NCBI RefSeq assembly: GCF_005145025.1
Contig: NZ_CP039695.1
Location: 3,604,043 to 3,668,042, forward strand
Origin: Novosphingobium sp. EMRT-2
GTDB taxonomy: Bacteria; Pseudomonadota; Alphaproteobacteria; Sphingomonadales; Sphingomonadaceae
Reading direction: 5' to 3'
DNA length: 64,000 bases
Under the pieces are notes generated by a model, which was not told the origin of the DNA, made no database searches, and saw nothing but the letters and a program-made list of their open reading frames with translations. The translations under genes and the position numbers were made by a program. Positions 47,649 through 55,418 of this stretch are shown piece after piece. The stretch's first letter is position 1. Each line of letters begins with the position of its first letter.

Positions 47649-48884
47649 TCAGCCTTTTGCAAGGGAAAGGCGCGGTTTGCGCCGTGGGGGCGAATCGGTG
47701 CCCGTGTGTAGTTCTGGTGCAATCGTGTCGAGAAAACCGGTCTCGATGGCCTCAATCGACTTGTCGATATGATCGTCGGTCAGGTGCACATACCGCATCA
47801 CCATCGCGAGCGTCTTATGCCCGCTGATTCTCTGGATCGTGGGAAGGTCCACGCCAGCCATGACAAGGCGGGTAATCCCGGTGTGGCGCATGACGTGCGG
47901 CGTCACCTTTGCAGGGTCCAGCTTGGCGCGAATGACTGCCCGCTGAAACTGGCGGTCCATATCGCGGCGGTGCGGCGTCTTGGTGTCGTCGCGGGTGGCC
48001 GGGAACAGCCAGACCTCACCCTTCGGCCGGCGCTCACGTTCCTTGCGCAGCGTGTCGGCGAGCGTCGCCGTGATAGGTTGGACGCGCTGGCCGGCCTTCG
48101 CCCTCGGAATGTCGATTCGCCTGCGGTCAAAGTCGATGTCGTCCCATCGAATGCGCAGGATTTCGCTATGCCTCATGGCGGTGTTCAGACCGATTGCGAC
48201 AAATAGCCAGGTCGAAGCGTCCTGATCCCCTGCGGCCCCTTTGAACAAGGCTTCGGCGTTGGCCTCGGACAAGACCACGATCTTCTTGCGCGGTTCCTCG
48301 GCCTTCTCGATCTTGGGCCGGTCTGTGTCCTTGATCCATTTCCAACCGACCATGGCCGTCATCATGTGGGAGAGGGTCGCAAGCTCTCGGTTGACCGATG
48401 CCAGCTTGGCGCCGTCGTCCAGCCGCTTGCGCTGGTAGTGCTTCACCAGAAAGGACGTGATCTTGTCGGCGCGGTGCTTGCCGAAATAGGGCGATAGGTA
48501 TTTGTCCACGTTCCGCCGCTTGTTGGGCAGGTCGTGGAATCCCTTCTGTCCCTCGGACAAGGTTTCCTCAAGGCGTTGTAGGTACTCCGTCGCGGCCTCT
48601 GCGAATGTCCTGTGCGTCTTGCGCCCGGTGGGCAGGTCAAGGCGATCCTCTCGGGCGCGCGTGCGCAACGTCTCGATGGCTCGCTCTGCCTGCTCTCTGG
48701 TCACGCCCTCGCTCTCGCGGCCGATGACGCGGTGCACGCGCTGCCGATCGATCATGACGTTGACGCTGTAACGAACGTCGCCGCTTGTCAGCCGCTCGGC
48801 GGTTATGCCGTGTTCATGGATGCGCTGGCCCTTTTCGAGCGCGCGAATCGCTGGGCGGGTGAGGCGGGAGAATTTAAGCGCCAT
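47649..48884 (-). CDS. int: Tyrosine-type phage integrase
   Basis: A 411-residue tyrosine recombinase with a core-binding SAM-like domain (about 90-185) and a catalytic domain. The catalytic Arg is in LNTAMRHSEILRIRWDD, HxxR in TPHVMRHTGITRL, the late His in ISGHKTLAMVMRYVHL and the Tyr in the same segment (MRYVHL). It ends 21 bp from the tRNA-Tyr 3' end and points at it, the normal layout for integration into the tRNA. The start is 2 bp from the stop of the next gene, so the two are probably co-transcribed. Confidence 0.95.
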   Translation of the reverse strand: MALKFSRLTRPAIRALEKGQRIHEHGITAERLTSGDVRYSVNVMIDRQRVHRVIGRESEGVTREQAERAIETLRTRAREDRLDLPTGRKTHRTFAEAATEYLQRLEETLSEGQKGFHDLPNKRRNVDKYLSPYFGKHRADKITSFLVKHYQRKRLDDGAKLASVNRELATLSHMMTAMVGWKWIKDTDRPKIEKAEEPRKKIVVLSEANAEALFKGAAGDQDASTWLFVAIGLNTAMRHSEILRIRWDDIDFDRRRIDIPRAKAGQRVQPITATLADTLRKERERRPKGEVWLFPATRDDTKTPHRRDMDRQFQRAVIRAKLDPAKVTPHVMRHTGITRLVMAGVDLPTIQRISGHKTLAMVMRYVHLTDDHIDKSIEAIETGFLDTIAPELHTGTDSPPRRKPRLSLAKG

Positions 48885-48886
48885 AC

Positions 48887-49492
48887 TTATTCGTCAGCGT
48901 AATGCTGAAACAATGGAATGTCTGTCGTACCGGGCACCTCAATTGCAAGCGCTTCTCGAAGGGAGCGTATGCGGGCCGCGCTGTCGATAAGCAGGCCAGG
49001 ACATCCTTGGGCAGAAGACAACACTTGCGCCAAGTCAGCACCGCAACTGTATGCGGTATGGGTCGGGCTATCTGCGCTCGGCGTGGTGTCACTATCCGAG
49101 GACAGGTGATCAAGCGCGTTGATGCGCAGGTGCATATAGAATGCGCGCCCCTCGATCGCCATCTTTTCGGAGAAACGGCCAGTACCATCACTGGCGTATA
49201 ATGGAGCAGTAGCGAAGCGGGCCGCGATGAGGGCAGGCGGGATGCCTGCATTGAGCATATCTAGGTAGAGTTGGAATTCGCAGATCTGCCATGTGGAATA
49301 GGCGGCGCGGCTTCCCCGTCCGGTGTTAGTGCCGGCAGGCAAACCCAACTTTTGCAGTTGTTGCAAGCGCGCGACGAACGTCTTGCGCTTCCCATCGGCG
49401 ATACCGAATGCGCGGGCTAGCACAGCCTCCACTTGCTTGAATGAAAATGCCGGAGAACCTTCCGGAATGAGGCGGTAGCTTTCGGTAGTCAT
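48887..49492 (-). CDS. Phage-associated MerR-like winged-helix protein
   Basis: A 201-residue protein of unknown function. The N-terminal 90 residues (FSFKQVEAVLARAFGI, then LQQLQKLGLPAGTNTGRGSR and AYSTWQICEFQLYLDMLNAG) resemble a MerR-like winged helix: helix, wing with Gly/Arg and second helix. The C-terminal half is not recognised. It is co-oriented with int and faces a promoter region with two 16-bp palindromes, so it may be a repressor or regulator of the integration switch. I cannot exclude a different role. Confidence 0.55.
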   Translation of the reverse strand: MTTESYRLIPEGSPAFSFKQVEAVLARAFGIADGKRKTFVARLQQLQKLGLPAGTNTGRGSRAAYSTWQICEFQLYLDMLNAGIPPALIAARFATAPLYASDGTGRFSEKMAIEGRAFYMHLRINALDHLSSDSDTTPSADSPTHTAYSCGADLAQVLSSAQGCPGLLIDSAARIRSLREALAIEVPGTTDIPLFQHYADE

Positions 49493-49511
49493 CGGCGTAC
49501 TCCAGATTTCT

Positions 49512-49527
49512 ACGGATACCTATCCGT
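49512..49527. promoter_or_regulatory. Prophage control-region operator 1
   Basis: A perfect palindrome ACGGATACCTATCCGT (7-bp arms, 2-bp centre), 20 bp upstream of the minus-strand gene start at 49492. The second, related copy is 58 bp away. Confidence 0.6.
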
Positions 49528-49569
49528 TTTCTCTTGACCGCGCAACACGGAATCGCATAGCTCCGTATC

Positions 49570-49585
49570 ACGGATACTAGTCCGT
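49570..49585. promoter_or_regulatory. Prophage control-region operator 2
   Basis: ACGGATACTAGTCCGT shares the ACGGATAC and TCCGT arms with site 1. It lies 15 bp upstream of the plus-strand start at 49600. A third, wider-spaced pair of the same arms is at 49547-49566. Confidence 0.55.
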
Positions 49586-49599
49586 TTCCGTGGAGATCG

Positions 49600-49818
49600 A
49601 TGATGAGTGCTTCCTTTGAACAAGTCCGGGTGAGGGTTCTTCCGGATGGCCGTGTTTCGCGATCGGACGCTGCGGCTTTCTTGGGTCTGACCCCAAAAAC
49701 GCTGGCAGACTACAAGTCTCGTGGGATTGGACCATGTCCTCGTAAGGTCGGGGGCAGGGTGTTTTATCGCCTCATTGATCTCGAAGCATTCCGAGATACC
49801 GGCGCACGGGAGGCTTGA
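49600..49818 (+). CDS. Helix-turn-helix protein (excisionase/AlpA-like)
   Basis: A 72-residue protein whose middle part (RVSRSDAAAFLGLTPKTLAD then YKSRGIGPCPRKVGGRVFYR) is a MerR-like HTH_17/excisionase fold; the end is LIDLEAFRDTGAREA. It is the first gene of the rightward early operon and sits opposite the regulator at 48887-49492. It probably acts either as an excisionase for the integrase or as a Cro-like controller. Confidence 0.75.
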   Translation: MMSASFEQVRVRVLPDGRVSRSDAAAFLGLTPKTLADYKSRGIGPCPRKVGGRVFYRLIDLEAFRDTGAREA

Positions 49819-49821
49819 GCA

Positions 49822-50004
49822 ATGCCCCGAAAGCAAAACCCGACCGCCAAGGGCGACCGGGTTCTGTGGAATAGCTTGGCCGGCGGTTCCACCGAAACCC
49901 TTACTCTCTCCGCCTATCGCGCTCAATACCTGATCGGTATCCGCCCGGAACTCGCCACGATGGCAGCCGCGCTAGCGTTCGGGGGAGGTGCCTATCATGG
50001 CTGA
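49822..50004 (+). CDS. Small hypothetical phage protein
   Basis: A 60-residue frame beginning 4 bp after the HTH gene, MPRKQNPTAKGDRVLWNSLA and ending with AAALAFGGGAYHG. No domain is recognised. It is supported by its position in a tightly packed run of early genes and by the overlap with the next start. Confidence 0.5.
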   Translation: MPRKQNPTAKGDRVLWNSLAGGSTETLTLSAYRAQYLIGIRPELATMAAALAFGGGAYHG

Positions 50005-50194
50005 TCCCTTCCTCCGCTTCCCCGATGCCGCACGCGCCTTGCTGGCGGTCGATTCCCTGTCCGAGAAGGAAGGGCAATTCTGCGGCGGCCTAGCCTATCG
50101 CACCGCACCGCTCAGCGAAAAGCAGGCGAACTGGCTGCGCATCCTGCTCGCCCGGCATGGTCTGCCCGCACTGGCAGAGGGAGGCGACGAATGA
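49997..50194 (+). CDS. Small hypothetical phage protein
   Basis: A 65-residue frame starting MADPFLRFPDAARALLAVDS; the last part is LSEKQANWLRILLARHGLPA. GGGGGAGG lies shortly upstream of the ATG at 49997. It overlaps the previous and next genes by a few bases. No function recognised; it resembles small proteins that precede replication genes in sphingomonad prophages. Confidence 0.6.
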   Translation: MADPFLRFPDAARALLAVDSLSEKEGQFCGGLAYRTAPLSEKQANWLRILLARHGLPALAEGGDE

Positions 50195-50391
50195 AGGCGC
50201 GCCGGCCTTCTCAGAGCAAGCAGATCACGCAAGCCGGTAATCGCATGGCAGCCCTCACCGCCGTAGCCCTGTGCCGTCTCGACAAGCTCGATGCCGGTCT
50301 GATCGCGCGATGCCATGGCCTTACACTGTCCGAAGTCGAGGATATGATTGCCGCGCGTCGAGAGCGGGAGGCAGCGCATGGGCTGGGCTGA
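50191..50391 (+). CDS. Small hypothetical phage protein
   Basis: A 66-residue frame that starts ATGA-overlapped with the previous stop: MKARRPSQSKQITQAGNRMA then LSEVEDMIAARREREAAHG. It is predicted helical and basic. It overlaps the nuclease start at 50378. No function recognised. Confidence 0.55.
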   Translation: MKARRPSQSKQITQAGNRMAALTAVALCRLDKLDAGLIARCHGLTLSEVEDMIAARREREAAHGLG

Positions 50392-50824
50392 CCTCGAAAC
50401 CTCACTGGACCCACAGCCACTGTTCCGCGTGGAAGGGCCGGACGGGGAACGCAGCTGGTCTGAGATCGAGCGGGTCGTGCGCTTCCGTCGCCTCATGCGC
50501 GATCTGGCGCCAGCCGTACTGGTCTGCGCAATCCCGAATGCCGGGCGGCGCAATCCAAGACAGGCGCGCCGCGAGGGCATTCAGGGCGGCGCTTTCGACT
50601 ATCTCGTCGCCTGGGGCATCCGCCAGATCGCGTTCCCCGAGTTCAAGGGCTACGATGCACGTGGCCGCGCCGGCACGCTGTCCGATGCCCAGATCGACTG
50701 GGGCAACCGGATGTACCTGCTCGGGCATCACGTCGGCTGCTTCTTCCGTCCCGAGACTGCGATCGGCTGGCTGCGCGATTGTGGCGCACCGATCAGAGGG
50801 GGCGAGCATGGCAAGCGCGCCTGA
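50378..50824 (+). CDS. VRR-NUC domain nuclease
   Basis: A 148-residue protein of the VRR-NUC group (PD-(D/E)XK-like). The core reads LVCAIPNAGRRNPRQARREG, then AFPEFKGYDARGRAGTLSDA and QIDWGNRMYLLGHHVGCF. FPEFKG gives the E-x-K of the active site and the QIDW segment is the conserved helix. Phage homologues probably cleave branched DNA during replication or packaging. The ATG at 50378 follows GGGAG. Confidence 0.8.
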   Translation: MGWADLETSLDPQPLFRVEGPDGERSWSEIERVVRFRRLMRDLAPAVLVCAIPNAGRRNPRQARREGIQGGAFDYLVAWGIRQIAFPEFKGYDARGRAGTLSDAQIDWGNRMYLLGHHVGCFFRPETAIGWLRDCGAPIRGGEHGKRA

Positions 50825-52856
50825 CCTTCGCTCGATCGCGGCGGCCCTTGGGGGCGAGGTCAGCGGGAATCGCGTCCTCGTACCCACTGACGGGCATTCC
50901 AAGCGTGACAGGGGGACGGTCATCACGCTGAACCCGGACGCCCCTGACGGTGTTCTCGTACACAGTTTCAACGGTGGCGATGCGCTGGCCGTGAAAGATG
51001 AACTGCGCCGCCATGGCCTGCTGCCAGAGCGTCCAGAAAGGCAGGGTATGCCTAAGCCGCAATGGCGGGAAACCGGCTGCTACGAATACGACGATGGGGT
51101 TGGCAACACGGTCTATCGGACCAAGCGCCTGGAAGCCACGGGTCATAACAAGCGGTTTGTCGCAGAGCGATTCGAAGCCGGCCGATGGGTCAACGGCCTC
51201 GGTGCCCTGCCCCGCGTTCTCTATCGTCTGACCGATCTGCAGAATGCTGTCGCGATAGCGAAGGACAAGGCCAACGAACCGCCTCTTGTCTATTTCGTGG
51301 AAGGCGAACGCAAGGCCGACAAGCTCATCTCGATGGGGTTTGTTGCCACGGCCATTGCCTTCGGGGCGAATGGGTGGCAGCGAGAATATGCTGATGCGCT
51401 GGCGGGCCTGTCCGTGGTCGTGCTGCCCGACAATGATGATCCGGGCCGCAAGTTTGCCGAGACGGTCAAGGCGGCGGTGGAAGATGTGGGCGGTACAGCC
51501 TGCATCGTCGATCTGCCGGGATTGCCCGCGAAGGGCGACATCATGGATTGGAATGGCACGGCGGACGATCTGCGCACCCTGACGGACAAGGCGCTATCCG
51601 GTTCGTTGATGCCGCTGCCAATGCTCGATCTTGCAGCGCTCGCCTCGCGCCGCGCGGAACCCGTGCGTTACGTCATTGAGCGCATTGCACCGGAAGGTGA
51701 GGTTACACTGCTCTACGGACCAGGCAGCGCCGGAAAGAGTCTGTTGGGTCAGCAATTCGCAACATGTGCGGCGGCGGCTATACCGTGCCTTGGTTTATCA
51801 GTGGCGAGCGGTCCTGCGATCTATCTCACGTGCGAAGATGACGAGAACCAGTTGCATTGGCGCCAGCAACATCTTTGCGAGGCACTGGGAATTGAAATGT
51901 CGGCTCTGTCCGGCAAGCTGTTCCTGTCGAGCCTTCGCGGCGAGCTAGGCAACGAGCTGGCGAACTTTTCTGGCGACGGCCAGATGAGTCTGACGCCGGC
52001 TTATCACCGTCTTGTCGCGACTCTGCACGCGACCGGCGCCCGGCTAATCATCCTCGACAACGTAGCCCACCTGTTTACGGGCAATGAGAACGATCGCGGT
52101 GACGTGACGCGCTTCGTCAACGTGCTGAACCGGCTTGCCATGGAGACTGGAGCGGCGATCATCTTGGTCGGCCATCCGAACAAGGCTGGCGACGAATGGA
52201 GCGGCTCGACCGCATGGAACAACGCGGTACGCTCGCGGCTTTGGCTTGAGCACGACGAAGAAGCCGACGTGCGGACCCTGTCATTGCCAAAAGCGAACTA
52301 TAGCCAAAAGGGCGATGTCGTGCGCTTCCGGTGGCTGGACTGGGCGTTTGTGCGCGATGAGGACATCCCACAGGATCGGCGCGAAGCGATTGACGATGTC
52401 ATTCGCGCCAATGCCCAAAATGCGGCCTTCCTTGCCTGCCTGGATATACGCAATGCGCAAGAGCGGCCGGTGTCGGAAAGCCCTGCCTCCCGGACCTATG
52501 CCCCAAAGGAATTTGCGGCGATGGACGAGGCGAAGGGCTTCAAAAAGCCTCAACTTGAGGCCGCGATGGATCGCCTCTTCCGCAATGGCGAGATCGAGGT
52601 GGGGCTAGTTTGTCGGACAGGCAGAAAGGATCGCTTCGGGGTTCGTCGGGTGTGCGCTGACCTGCGCGCCGACCCCGCGCCCACACCGTGCGCCGACCCC
52701 GCGCCGACCCCGCGCCGACCCGCGCCCCCACACACACCCTATACTACGTATAGGGAGGGCGAGGCCCTTGGGGCCGCCTCGCCCTCCTCTCCGGACGGAG
52801 AACTGGACTGGTCGGATTCAAACTCAGGAGCCGCTTGGCATGACTACGCCCGCTGA
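50808..52856 (+). CDS. TOPRIM primase-like/RepA-type AAA ATPase replication protein
   Basis: A 682-residue protein. After about 130 residues including a Cys/Tyr-rich linker comes a TOPRIM-like segment (VYFVEGERKADKLIS and VVVLPDNDDPGRKFA, about 160-230). A RepA-like ATPase follows with Walker A LLYGPGSAGKSLLG (about 300-313) and Walker B ARLIILDNVAHL (about 415), and then HPNKAGDEWSGSTAWNNAVR. The C-terminal tail is Pro/Ala-rich from tandem repeats. It combines primase-like and helicase functions for phage replication. ATG at 50808 with GGGGGCGAG upstream. Confidence 0.82.
   Translation: MASAPDLRSIAAALGGEVSGNRVLVPTDGHSKRDRGTVITLNPDAPDGVLVHSFNGGDALAVKDELRRHGLLPERPERQGMPKPQWRETGCYEYDDGVGNTVYRTKRLEATGHNKRFVAERFEAGRWVNGLGALPRVLYRLTDLQNAVAIAKDKANEPPLVYFVEGERKADKLISMGFVATAIAFGANGWQREYADALAGLSVVVLPDNDDPGRKFAETVKAAVEDVGGTACIVDLPGLPAKGDIMDWNGTADDLRTLTDKALSGSLMPLPMLDLAALASRRAEPVRYVIERIAPEGEVTLLYGPGSAGKSLLGQQFATCAAAAIPCLGLSVASGPAIYLTCEDDENQLHWRQQHLCEALGIEMSALSGKLFLSSLRGELGNELANFSGDGQMSLTPAYHRLVATLHATGARLIILDNVAHLFTGNENDRGDVTRFVNVLNRLAMETGAAIILVGHPNKAGDEWSGSTAWNNAVRSRLWLEHDEEADVRTLSLPKANYSQKGDVVRFRWLDWAFVRDEDIPQDRREAIDDVIRANAQNAAFLACLDIRNAQERPVSESPASRTYAPKEFAAMDEAKGFKKPQLEAAMDRLFRNGEIEVGLVCRTGRKDRFGVRRVCADLRADPAPTPCADPAPTPRRPAPPHTPYTTYREGEALGAASPSSPDGELDWSDSNSGAAWHDYAR
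52666..52721 (+). repeat. Short tandem repeats (GCGCCGACCCC)
   Basis: Copies of GCGCCGACCCC at 52666, 52690 and 52701 and a partial copy at 52712, in frame within the C-terminus of the ATPase gene, where they encode an Ala-Asp-Pro-Ala-Pro-Thr repeat. Iteron-like, but lacking AT-rich DNA. Confidence 0.6.
52737..52755. repeat. Perfect 8-bp hairpin inside the ATPase gene 3' end
   Basis: CCCTATAC and GTATAGGG separated by TAC, immediately after the tandem repeats. It is a conspicuous palindrome in otherwise GC-rich sequence. Confidence 0.6.
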
Positions 52857-53289
52857 TAATGCACCGAAAAAACAGCGCGGGCGCCCGTTCCAGAGGGGCC
52901 GAAGCGGCAATCCCGCCGGCAAGGCGAAGGGAACGCGCAACCGGGCGACCATGGCCTGTGAGGCGCTCCTCGACGGCCAGACGGAACAGTTGACGCAAAA
53001 GGCAATCGATCTCGCGCTGAAAGGCGACGTGCAGGCCTTGCGGATCTGCATGGACCGGATCGCGCCTCCGCGCCGCGACCGACCTGTCGTGTTCGAGTTG
53101 CCCAAGGTGGAGGCTGCGGCTGATCACCCCGTGGCGCTAGCCGCGATCATGGCAGCAGTGGCGTCAGGCGACCTCACGCCGACCGAAGGCCAATCGCTCG
53201 CAGCGATGTTGGCGGAACACAGGAAAGCACTGGAGACAGCCGACATCGAGACGCGGCTGGCGGCATTGGAGGCAAACAATGGCAGGTGA
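52840..53289 (+). CDS. DUF5681 domain phage protein
   Basis: A 149-residue protein with the DUF5681 signature KKQRGRPFQRGRSGNPAGKA and TRNRATMACEALLD, followed by a helical region. Members occur near the terminase of phages and are often annotated as terminase-associated. The ATG at 52840 follows CAGGAG. It overlaps the upstream gene by 17 bp. Confidence 0.7.
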   Translation: MTTPADNAPKKQRGRPFQRGRSGNPAGKAKGTRNRATMACEALLDGQTEQLTQKAIDLALKGDVQALRICMDRIAPPRRDRPVVFELPKVEAAADHPVALAAIMAAVASGDLTPTEGQSLAAMLAEHRKALETADIETRLAALEANNGR

Positions 53290-53500
53290 GATGCGGCGAC
53301 GGCTGATCGCACTCGAACGCAGCTCGAACAGCAGCGATCGGCGCCCCAGCCAGATAGAGATCGACGCTGCGGTGGCGAGATGTGATCCCGACCGGGTAGA
53401 AGGGAGATTGGTTGATGCCTATCGCCATGTGCTCAATCACGCGGCCCCTTGGTTGTCCCGGGTAATGCTGCACAGCGATCCCGAGGATTTACTGCTGTGA
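53279..53500 (+). CDS. Small hypothetical phage protein
   Basis: A 73-residue frame, MAGEMRRRLIALERSSNSSD then RCDPDRVEGRLVDAYRHVLN, overlapping DUF5681 by 11 bp and the next gene by 4 bp. No domain recognised. The start-stop overlaps support it. Confidence 0.55.
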   Translation: MAGEMRRRLIALERSSNSSDRRPSQIEIDAAVARCDPDRVEGRLVDAYRHVLNHAAPWLSRVMLHSDPEDLLL

Positions 53501-53649
53501 GCCGCGATTTCACTCGGCGGCTTGTGTCGCTCGAACGTCGTAGCCCCGATGGCGATGGCGTCCTCGTCGTAATTGAGGGAGGCTGGACGAAGATATGCTA
53601 CGGAGGGAAGGCCGTGTTTGCACTGCCGAACAATGGGCGTGAGAAATGA
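53497..53649 (+). CDS. Small hypothetical phage protein
   Basis: A 50-residue frame from a GTG at 53497 (GTGA overlap with the previous stop): MSRDFTRRLVSLERRSPDGD, ending KAVFALPNNGREK. The repeated R-R-L-x-x-L-E-R motif also seen in the preceding gene suggests both are small products of one family. No function known. Confidence 0.45.
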   Translation: MSRDFTRRLVSLERRSPDGDGVLVVIEGGWTKICYGGKAVFALPNNGREK

Positions 53650-53675
53650 CCGTCCGGGACGCTGCTTGCTCAGCC

Positions 53676-53713
53676 TTACAAATTGGCGTAACGAACGTTA
53701 GCCAGATTTGTAA
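53676..53713. promoter_or_regulatory. 38-bp imperfect palindrome upstream of a serine recombinase
   Basis: The arms are TTACAAAT (53676-53683) and ATTTGTAA (53706-53713), with an inner TAACG-AA-CGTTA (53689-53700). The outer and inner halves are offset by one base. The centre is a 2-bp AA and the site starts 51 bp before the recombinase ATG. This fits a resolvase/invertase crossover site, although an operator is equally possible. Confidence 0.55.
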
Positions 53714-53726
53714 GGATAGCGAGACC

Positions 53727-54440
53727 ATGCGGGCAGTGGCTTATTACCGTGTTTCGACGGCTGCGCAGAGCCGTTCCGGATTGGGTCTTGAGGCTCAGAG
53801 GGCAGCCGTGGAAAGCCTATGCTCGTCGCGAGGGTGGGAACTGACTGCGCCGCCCTTCACGGAGGTCGAGAGCGGGAAGCGTGACGATCGGCCGGAACTC
53901 GCGAAGGCTCTGCACCGCGCCAAGGTGACCGGCGCAACGCTGGTGGTTGCCAAGCTGGACCGCCTCTCACGCAACGTCGCGTTCCTCGCAGCACTGCAGG
54001 AGAGCGGCGTCCGGTTCGTCGCTGCGGACATGCCTGAGGCGAACGAACTCACCGTGCACATCATGGCTGCGGTGGCCCAGGCTGAGCGCAAGGCAATATC
54101 GAAGCGCACCAAGGAAGCCCTGCAGGCCGCAAAGGCGAGAGGCACATTCACAAAGGCCAATGGTGATCCGTACAAGTCAGGCCAGCGCCTCGGCAACCCG
54201 AACGGAGCTGCCGCGCTACAGCGCGCCGGGAAGGGCAATGGAAAGGCAATCGAGACTGTGCGGGCCGAAGCCGCCCAACGGGCTGAGGAGCTTCGCCCGA
54301 TCGTCGATGACATGCGCGCTCGGGGTATCGACACGCTGTCAGGGATCGCGGCGGGCCTGAACGAAGGTGGGTTCGTCACCCCGCGCGGCGGTAGGTGGCA
54401 TGCGTCGAGTGTGCGCAATTTGGTAGCGCGGCTGGCCTGA
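53727..54440 (+). CDS. Small serine recombinase (resolvase/invertase family)
   Basis: A 237-residue protein. The catalytic domain starts MRAVAYYRVSTAAQSRSGLG (Ser about 10, with Arg) and continues VVAKLDRLSRNVAFLAALQE; the E-helix follows. The C-terminus has a Recombinase-type helix-turn-helix and ends GRWHASSVRNLVARLA. It is a second site-specific recombinase inside the prophage, beside the tyrosine integrase. The 3' end overlaps an antisense ParB-like frame by about 100 bp. A longer start at 53646 would add residues unlike the family. Confidence 0.85.
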   Translation: MRAVAYYRVSTAAQSRSGLGLEAQRAAVESLCSSRGWELTAPPFTEVESGKRDDRPELAKALHRAKVTGATLVVAKLDRLSRNVAFLAALQESGVRFVAADMPEANELTVHIMAAVAQAERKAISKRTKEALQAAKARGTFTKANGDPYKSGQRLGNPNGAAALQRAGKGNGKAIETVRAEAAQRAEELRPIVDDMRARGIDTLSGIAAGLNEGGFVTPRGGRWHASSVRNLVARLA

Positions 54441-54824
54441 ACCCTGGTTCCAAGCGGACACGATCGCGTTGGCTTCGCGGATGATGGCGTCGTGGGCGCT
54501 TTCCGGCTCGATAGCGGACTTGATGTCCACGACTTTAGGCTTGGGGTTGAGCGCGCGGCGCACCGTTTGCGTATTCAGGCCTGTGGCCTCTGCTACTTCC
54601 GTGACGATCGCCTTTGGTCTGCCAACTGGGCGCGATAATTGTTTATCATTTTGACAAACAATTACCTCATCCCGCTGCCTCTCCAGCAATTCCGCATACC
54701 GCCGGATATGCTCGTCGCGCTGCTCTTTGGTCAGGTCGCAGCGGTGCAGGTTCTCCGCGATCTCGCATAGGCCGCCCTGCTCTTTCCCGCCCGGCGGGGG
54801 CTGGCGATTTCCACTATCCAGCAC
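54339..54824 (-). pseudogene. ParB-like (KorB-type) helical segment, probably truncated
   Basis: From a GTG at 54824 the frame reads GLCEIAENLHRCDLTKEQRD then GRPKAIVTEVAEATGLNTQT and VRRALNPK. This looks like the helix-turn-helix portion of ParB-family proteins after the ParB/Srx nuclease-like domain. That N-terminal domain is missing, and the tail overlaps the serine recombinase gene antisense. It may be a remnant cut by the recombinase insertion, or a short gene of its own. Confidence 0.5.
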
Positions 54825-54916
54825 TTTTTAGTGGCGGCCGCCATGTCTGGAGACGGCCGGTGGTGTCGTGCGTAGACATATGCCCACACATGAACCGCGA
54901 ATCGTCGGAAAGCTTT

Positions 54917-54928
54917 TGACGGCGGTAA
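54917..54928. repeat. 12-bp direct repeat, copy 1 (TGACGGCGGTAA)
   Basis: The same 12 bases recur at 55303-55314, flanking the small gene 54962-55282. In this copy the following bases also make the palindrome TGACGG...CCGTCA. Confidence 0.45.
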
Positions 54929-54961
54929 CCGTCACGAGCGCGGCCCTGCACCAATATCGGC

Positions 54962-55282
54962 ATGCTGGAATGCCGACGCTCAGACGGACGAGTTCACGAC
55001 ACCGGCACTATCCGCCCACGTCGGCCTTGCCCCCGTGATTTTCGGGAAACCTACATCAGGCTCGGTTGGGACGGAATCGTCGAACACTACCGGGCGAATT
55101 GGCGTTGCATCCGCCGATGGATCAACGAATGCGGGAGGGAAGAGTTGAAGAAGGCGCGGGCGGACTATGTGCGCGAGCGCGGGAGAAAGATGTTGCACAC
55201 AGTTCCGGTAGACCAGTGCACGGCGGACAGGGTTGCGCGCCGGGGGCATATCGTCCGCGAAACACTGTCGTCCCGATGCTGA
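54962..55282 (+). CDS. Hypothetical phage protein
   Basis: A 106-residue frame. The central part DFRETYIRLGWDGIVEHYRA then NWRCIRRWINECGREELKKA is a helical, Trp/Arg-rich segment of the kind seen in small phage DNA-binding proteins with an HTH-like pair. The N-terminal ~25 residues look unlike it and may be non-native. A terminator overlaps the stop codon. Confidence 0.55.
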   Translation: MLECRRSDGRVHDTGTIRPRRPCPRDFRETYIRLGWDGIVEHYRANWRCIRRWINECGREELKKARADYVRERGRKMLHTVPVDQCTADRVARRGHIVRETLSSRC

Positions 55283-55297
55283 GCATTCGGCATTTTT
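55276..55297 (+). terminator. Rho-independent terminator overlapping a stop codon
   Basis: Stem ATGCTGA (55276-55282) and TCGGCAT (55287-55293) with a GCAT loop and one G-T pair, followed by TTTT and CATT. The TGA stop at 55280-55282 lies within the stem. Confidence 0.6.
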
Positions 55298-55302
55298 CAT
55301 TC

Positions 55303-55314
55303 TGACGGCGGTAA
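55303..55314. repeat. 12-bp direct repeat, copy 2 (TGACGGCGGTAA)
   Basis: Second copy of the motif at 54917-54928, directly after the terminator at 55276-55297. The pair could mark the boundaries of a small cassette. Confidence 0.4.
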
Positions 55315-55418
55315 AACTAACTGCACTGACAAGCAACGCTCCTCCCGTTCGGCACTCCGCCGACCGCCCCATGTCCGGTCACAGTGATCGGCACCGGGCC
55401 AGCCAGGAGAAGACGCCA

